Part shown: positions 57,139-64,000 of the stretch, one piece after another | How the letters are laid out: each line of letters starts with the position of its first letter | Position numbering within the stretch: the first letter of the stretch is position 1 | Assembly: GCA_001464585.1 (NCBI GenBank) | Contig: LNFF01000006.1 | Span: 62,001-126,000 of the forward strand | Direction of reading: 5' to 3' | From: Gammaproteobacteria bacterium Ga0077554 | Lineage (GTDB): Bacteria; Pseudomonadota; Gammaproteobacteria; Ga0077554; Ga007554 | Length of the DNA: 64,000 nt | Notes under the pieces: generated by a model | What the model saw: the letters and a program-made list of their open reading frames with translations, nothing else | What the model was told of the DNA's origin: nothing | The model's database searches: none | Made by a program: the position numbers and the translations under genes

Positions 57139-57489
57139 CTAGTGCGCAGTTACTTTGAGGCAGGTGTCCTGTCCGATCGAGGCATGGCCTTTGTTAACCA
57201 CTTTTATGCACAGCGCATGGGTGCCGGGAGGCAAAGGGTCAAGCGTGAACGTGCTTTTCAATTTACGCAAAATACCCGCTTCCTTGCCATTGACATAAAT
57301 GTGCGAGTGATCGCCGCCGGCATTGGGTATAATTTCATAAACGACATTGAGTGGCGCGCCCGCTTTGATTTTGCTGCCGTCAGTAGGGGATGAGATTTTT
57401 ACGTTGGCATCGGCCAGTGCGTTGGCGCCCCACAGCGCCACACCAAGCGTGAGCAGGGTACACGAGGTACGAATGAACTTACTGCGCAT
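57139..57489 (-). CDS. Small secreted Ig-like protein of unknown function
   Basis: About 116 residues starting MRSKFIRTSCTLLTLGVALWGANALA, a clear signal peptide; AACGGAGAAGTTCATT precedes this ATG. The mature part (NVKISSPTDGSKIKAGAPLNVVYEI, GGDHSHIYVNGK, LPPGTHALCIKVV) reads as one all-beta domain similar to DUF4399-type proteins. HSH and a cysteine pair (LCIK, DTCLK) could bind metal or form a disulfide. It leads an apparent operon with the four-helix membrane protein and the two SUMF1-like genes. Confidence 0.72.
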   Translation of the reverse strand: MRSKFIRTSCTLLTLGVALWGANALADANVKISSPTDGSKIKAGAPLNVVYEIIPNAGGDHSHIYVNGKEAGILRKLKSTFTLDPLPPGTHALCIKVVNKGHASIGQDTCLKVTAH

Positions 57490-57771
57490 AATGAACTTCT
57501 CCGTTATTTTGGTTATAAAATTAATGACACCCTTGCGATAAAACCCTACCGAAACACTAGCATATAGATGCGGCAATGTGCAAGGGGGATAGGGGGATAG
57601 GGCGGAATTCCTGAGCCAGAGGACATGCAACGGGAGGATGGGAGCAGAAACTGCAAGGACAAAATTTAACAGCGTTTTAACAGCCCCTGAGAAGTAGCAC
57701 TACGGGACTTTCCGCCAAATTTATCTATCTATAAAATATTGATATATAATTAAAATATTATCACACATCAA

Positions 57772-58863
57772 TTATGCATCCACCCCCACCGCCTCGCCCA
57801 CGCTGTTAAACCCGTCGCGGCGCAATAGTGTCAGTAACTGAGTTTTGATAGAACGGGCAATGACCGGACCCTGGTAGATAAACGCGGTATAGACTTGGAC
57901 TAAACTCGCCCCGGCACGCAGTTTTTCATAGGCATCCTGCCCGTTGCTGACACCGCCCACGCCAATGATGGGGACGTGCTTGCCGACAACACGATACAAG
58001 GTGCGGATCACCTGTGTGCTGCGGGCACGCAAAGGCATGCCGCTGAGCCCGCCGGTTTCATTGACACTAGAAATAAGCCCATCACGGCTTAAGGTGGTGT
58101 TGGTGGCAATCAGCCCATCTATGCCGGCACCTGACACCCGCGCCAATGCGCCGATCGCCTCAAGGTCTTCGACTGCAAGATCAGGCGCTATTTTGAGCAG
58201 GCACGGCATGGGCGCACGCTGGTGAAGTGCGGCGAGGCGCTGATTAGCGGCCTGGATCTGTGTCATTAGCGCGCCAAGGTAATCGGCTCCTTGCAACAAA
58301 CGCAGCCCCGGCGTGTTGGGCGAACTTACATTAATAACGCAGTAATCGCCGTAAGGGAACAGCTTTTCAAATGCGGCGATATAGTCTTGTGCTGCATCTT
58401 CTAATAGTGTGTCTTTGTTTTTGCCAAGATTGATGCCCAGCGGTATGGCCGGTTTATTCAGACGTGCCAGACGTGCGGCAACCGCATCCGCGCCTTCATT
58501 GGGAAAACCCATGCGGTTAATAATGGCCTGATCGTCAGGCAAGCGAAAAATACGGGGACGCGGGTTGCCCTGCTGCGGGCGCGGTGTGACAGTGCCAATC
58601 TCTATAAAACCAAAACCCAGAGCCGCCAGCGCCGGTATAACGCGCGCGTTTTTATCAAACCCGGCGGCCATGCCCAGCGGATTGGGAAAGTGCAATCCCC
58701 ACAGGGTTTGTGCAAGGCGGGAATCCTCCCAGCCATAAATAGAAGCCGCCGCCGCACGGCTGATGCGGCACTGGCCGGTTTTTTCCAGTGCGCTGATGGC
58801 GAGGTCATGGGCGTATTCTGAATCAAGACAAAACGCAGCAGGCTTTAGGAGTTTATACAGCAC
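57772..58863 (-). CDS. pyrD: Dihydroorotate dehydrogenase (quinone), class 2
   Basis: About 363 residues starting with GTG at 58863 (VLYKLLKPAAFCLDSEYAHDLAI, the expected membrane-binding N-terminal helices). This GTG overlaps the hemH stop as TAGTG; the frame also runs further into hemH but that extension has no family sequence. FMN-site motifs are PLGMAAGFDKNARVIPAL, GFIEIGTVTPRPQQGNPRPR, INVSSPNTPGLR (the catalytic serine) and IIGVGGVSNGQDAYEKLRAGASLVQVYTAFIYQGP. It oxidises dihydroorotate at the inner membrane with ubiquinone in pyrimidine synthesis. Confidence 0.94.
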   Translation of the reverse strand: MLYKLLKPAAFCLDSEYAHDLAISALEKTGQCRISRAAAASIYGWEDSRLAQTLWGLHFPNPLGMAAGFDKNARVIPALAALGFGFIEIGTVTPRPQQGNPRPRIFRLPDDQAIINRMGFPNEGADAVAARLARLNKPAIPLGINLGKNKDTLLEDAAQDYIAAFEKLFPYGDYCVINVSSPNTPGLRLLQGADYLGALMTQIQAANQRLAALHQRAPMPCLLKIAPDLAVEDLEAIGALARVSGAGIDGLIATNTTLSRDGLISSVNETGGLSGMPLRARSTQVIRTLYRVVGKHVPIIGVGGVSNGQDAYEKLRAGASLVQVYTAFIYQGPVIARSIKTQLLTLLRRDGFNSVGEAVGVDA

Positions 58864-59954
58864 TATTTCGCGGCGCCCATTTCCACGGCGCGGCGACGGC
58901 TGGCGGCGGCATCCCATGTGGTGTTTTCGTCATGCCAGCCTTGGGTATGCTTCGCCACTAATGCAGCCAATGCCTGGATATGGTCAGGCCGGTCATTGAG
59001 CGCAGGAATATAGCTGTAACGCTCGCCCCCCGCCTTGAGAAACACGCCACGATTCAGCATCGCCATTTCTTCGAGGGTTTCCAGGCAATCTGCGGAAAAA
59101 CCGGGGCATACAATATCTACGCTTTTTACGCCGGACTTACCCCAGGACTCAAGGGTTTCGTTTGTATACGGTTTCAACCATTCTTCACGGCCAAAGAGTG
59201 ACTGAAATGCCACTTGCCAGCGTTCTTGTGGCAGCTCCAATTGCTCCGCAACCAAACGCGCCGTGACATGGCATTCGCAATGATATGGATCACCTGCCAG
59301 TAAACAACGCTTGGGAATGCCATGAAATGAGAGCAATAATTTTTCGGCCTGGCCGTGCTTCGCCCAATGCTCGCGCACGCTGGTGGCGATGGCTTTGATA
59401 TACGCAGGGTCGTCATGATAATGCGTAATCATGCGCAATTCGGGTATCCAGCGCCAGGTCTTGAAGGCGGCGGCGACCGCATCAAATGTGGATGCTGCAG
59501 TGGCGGCGGCATATTGGGGATAAAGCGGAAATACCAGGATGCGCTGCACATTGGCCTGCCGTAATTCATTCAGAGCATCCGCTATCGAGGGGTTGCCGTA
59601 ACGCATGCCGAGCGCCACTTTAACCGAGCCACCAATTTGCTGCGCCAGCACACTTTGCAATGCAGCCGCTTGCTGCCGCGCAATCACCAGCAAGGGCGAA
59701 CCTTCATTCGTCCAGATGCTTTGATAGGCATGTGCGGAGCGTTTCGGGCGTGTGCGCAGAATCACGCCGTGCAAAATCATCCACCACACGGGCCGGGGTA
59801 TTTCAACAATGCGGGGATCCCACAAAAATTCAGCAAGATAACGGCGCAATGCCGCCGGGGTTGGCGCATCTGGCGTGCCAAGATTCGTAACTAAAATACC
59901 GACCTTAGGCGCAGTGCCATGCGCATAATTTTTTCCACTTTGATCCATGCCCAT
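58863..59954 (-). CDS. hemH: Ferrochelatase
   Basis: About 363 residues starting MGMDQSGKNYAHG, preceded by AAAGGG; the open frame continues upstream but would overlap the thioredoxin gene. It inserts iron into protoporphyrin IX as the last step of protoheme synthesis. Motifs are GILVTNLGTPDAPTPAALRRYLAEFLWDPRIVE, VFPLYPQYAAATAA, LLSFHGIPKRCL with the metal-site histidine, and PGFSADCLETLEEM with the conserved glutamate. It lies between trxA-like and pyrD, overlapping pyrD by one base. Confidence 0.94.
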   Translation of the reverse strand: MGMDQSGKNYAHGTAPKVGILVTNLGTPDAPTPAALRRYLAEFLWDPRIVEIPRPVWWMILHGVILRTRPKRSAHAYQSIWTNEGSPLLVIARQQAAALQSVLAQQIGGSVKVALGMRYGNPSIADALNELRQANVQRILVFPLYPQYAAATAASTFDAVAAAFKTWRWIPELRMITHYHDDPAYIKAIATSVREHWAKHGQAEKLLLSFHGIPKRCLLAGDPYHCECHVTARLVAEQLELPQERWQVAFQSLFGREEWLKPYTNETLESWGKSGVKSVDIVCPGFSADCLETLEEMAMLNRGVFLKAGGERYSYIPALNDRPDHIQALAALVAKHTQGWHDENTTWDAAASRRRAVEMGAAK

Positions 59955-59967
59955 TAGCGACAGCCCT

Positions 59968-60336
59968 TTAAACTTTGTCAGACTGTTCTTGTATTTCTTT
60001 ATGTACTTCGGCCATATTGACCGCCCGCACTTTTTCAATCACATCATGCAACGCAGCCGCAGGCAACGCGCCTGCCTGCATAAAAATAACGACACTTTCA
60101 CGCACCGCCATCAGCGTGGGGATGGAACGGATCTGAAAGTGTTCTGCCAACTCCTGCTCAACTTCAGTATTAACCTTGCCAAAGGCAATATCCGGATACT
60201 GCTCTGCTACCTGTTCGTAAATGGGCGCAAAGGAGCGGCAGGGGCCACACCACGGCGCCCAGAAATCTACCATGACGATGTTATGCGCGGCAACGATGTC
60301 AGAAAAACTTTCTTTGGTGAGATCTATAACGGCCAC
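59968..60336 (-). CDS. Thioredoxin-family protein
   Basis: A 122-residue thioredoxin fold protein. The active site is VDFWAPWCGPCRSFAPIYEQVA near residues 27-46, followed by FGKVNTEVEQELAEHFQIRSIPTLM with the cis-proline. It has a C-terminal helix longer than in TrxA. No signal peptide is seen, so it should act in the cytoplasm as a disulfide reductase. It begins at GTG (60334-60336) with GAGG upstream. hemH follows after 13 bp. Confidence 0.9.
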   Translation of the reverse strand: MAVIDLTKESFSDIVAAHNIVMVDFWAPWCGPCRSFAPIYEQVAEQYPDIAFGKVNTEVEQELAEHFQIRSIPTLMAVRESVVIFMQAGALPAAALHDVIEKVRAVNMAEVHKEIQEQSDKV

Positions 60337-60413
60337 ACAGGCATCCTCATTTCCAATAAATTAAAATTATAACTTAACGAAGGACTTTAATATTACTAAA
60401 GGATGTTGTCAAT

Positions 60414-60448
60414 GTAAAAACGGGAACCTGGAAGCCAGATCCCCGTTT
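60414..60448 (-). terminator. Terminator after htpG
   Basis: Read leftward: AAACGGG pairs with CCCGTTT, with an inner CTGG/CCAG extension of the stem, and ends in five T. It lies 30 bp beyond the htpG stop codon. Confidence 0.7.
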
Positions 60449-60477
60449 ATGCAAATTTACTTTACGTGTGGCGTGGT

Positions 60478-64000
<3,523 letters not shown>

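Overview
The window looks like part of the chromosome of a deep-branching gammaproteobacterium of moderate GC content. The strongest clue is gene order: tRNA-Ser, miaA, hfq, hflX, hflK, hflC, yjeT-like, hisZ, purA, tRNA-Leu, rnr, rlmB. This is the classic gammaproteobacterial hfq superoperon, with a hisZ that enterics lack. PEP-CTERM-type signalling genes (prsK, prsR, prsT) and a dif site almost identical to that of E. coli fit the same placement. No genus can be named from the sequence alone. I see no rRNA, CRISPR array or transposase gene.

Layout: 1-3.6 kb holds surface-polysaccharide genes (an O-antigen-ligase-like membrane protein and two GT4 glycosyltransferases). 3.8-9.3 kb holds a small zinc-ribbon protein, ilvE, glnE and pilU. 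9.5-10.4 kb is an AT-richer Mrr-like restriction nuclease inserted next to the nucleotide-sugar genes (epimerase, UDP-sugar dehydrogenase, ugd; 10.4-14.2 kb). 14.6-22.5 kb runs rightward: a priming sugar-phosphate transferase, then prsK-prsR-prsT. At 22,519-22,546 lies a dif site. From 22.6 to 37.5 kb every protein gene runs leftward, so genes on both sides face dif, as expected at a replication terminus: der, mpg, an outer-membrane protein, rlmB, rnr, purA, hisZ and the hfq operon.

37.7-45.6 kb is mixed: a BAX-inhibitor-like membrane protein, an MDR oxidoreductase, a BaiN-type flavoprotein, an asparagine-synthetase-like protein, an Smr protein, and a WYL regulator with two matching palindromes in front of two small genes. 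45.6-50.7 kb is a TetR - RND transporter - LolA-like - beta-barrel operon, a likely envelope lipid or hydrophobic-compound export unit. 50.8-54.5 kb is mfd. 54.5-57.5 kb is a possible operon of secreted or membrane proteins with two sulfatase-modifying-factor-fold paralogues. 57.8-64 kb holds pyrD, hemH, a thioredoxin, htpG with a heat-shock promoter, and a phosphoglucomutase cut by the window edge.

The most unusual feature is how far short palindromic repeats have entered genes. One forms the C-terminus of the O-antigen ligase and supplies the ribosome-binding site of the next gene. A 48-bp module sits in frame in the RNA-polymerase-binding domain of Mfd, and a copy of the same module is nested in an intergenic repeat. 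A 140-bp MITE-like element lies between hflK and hflX.
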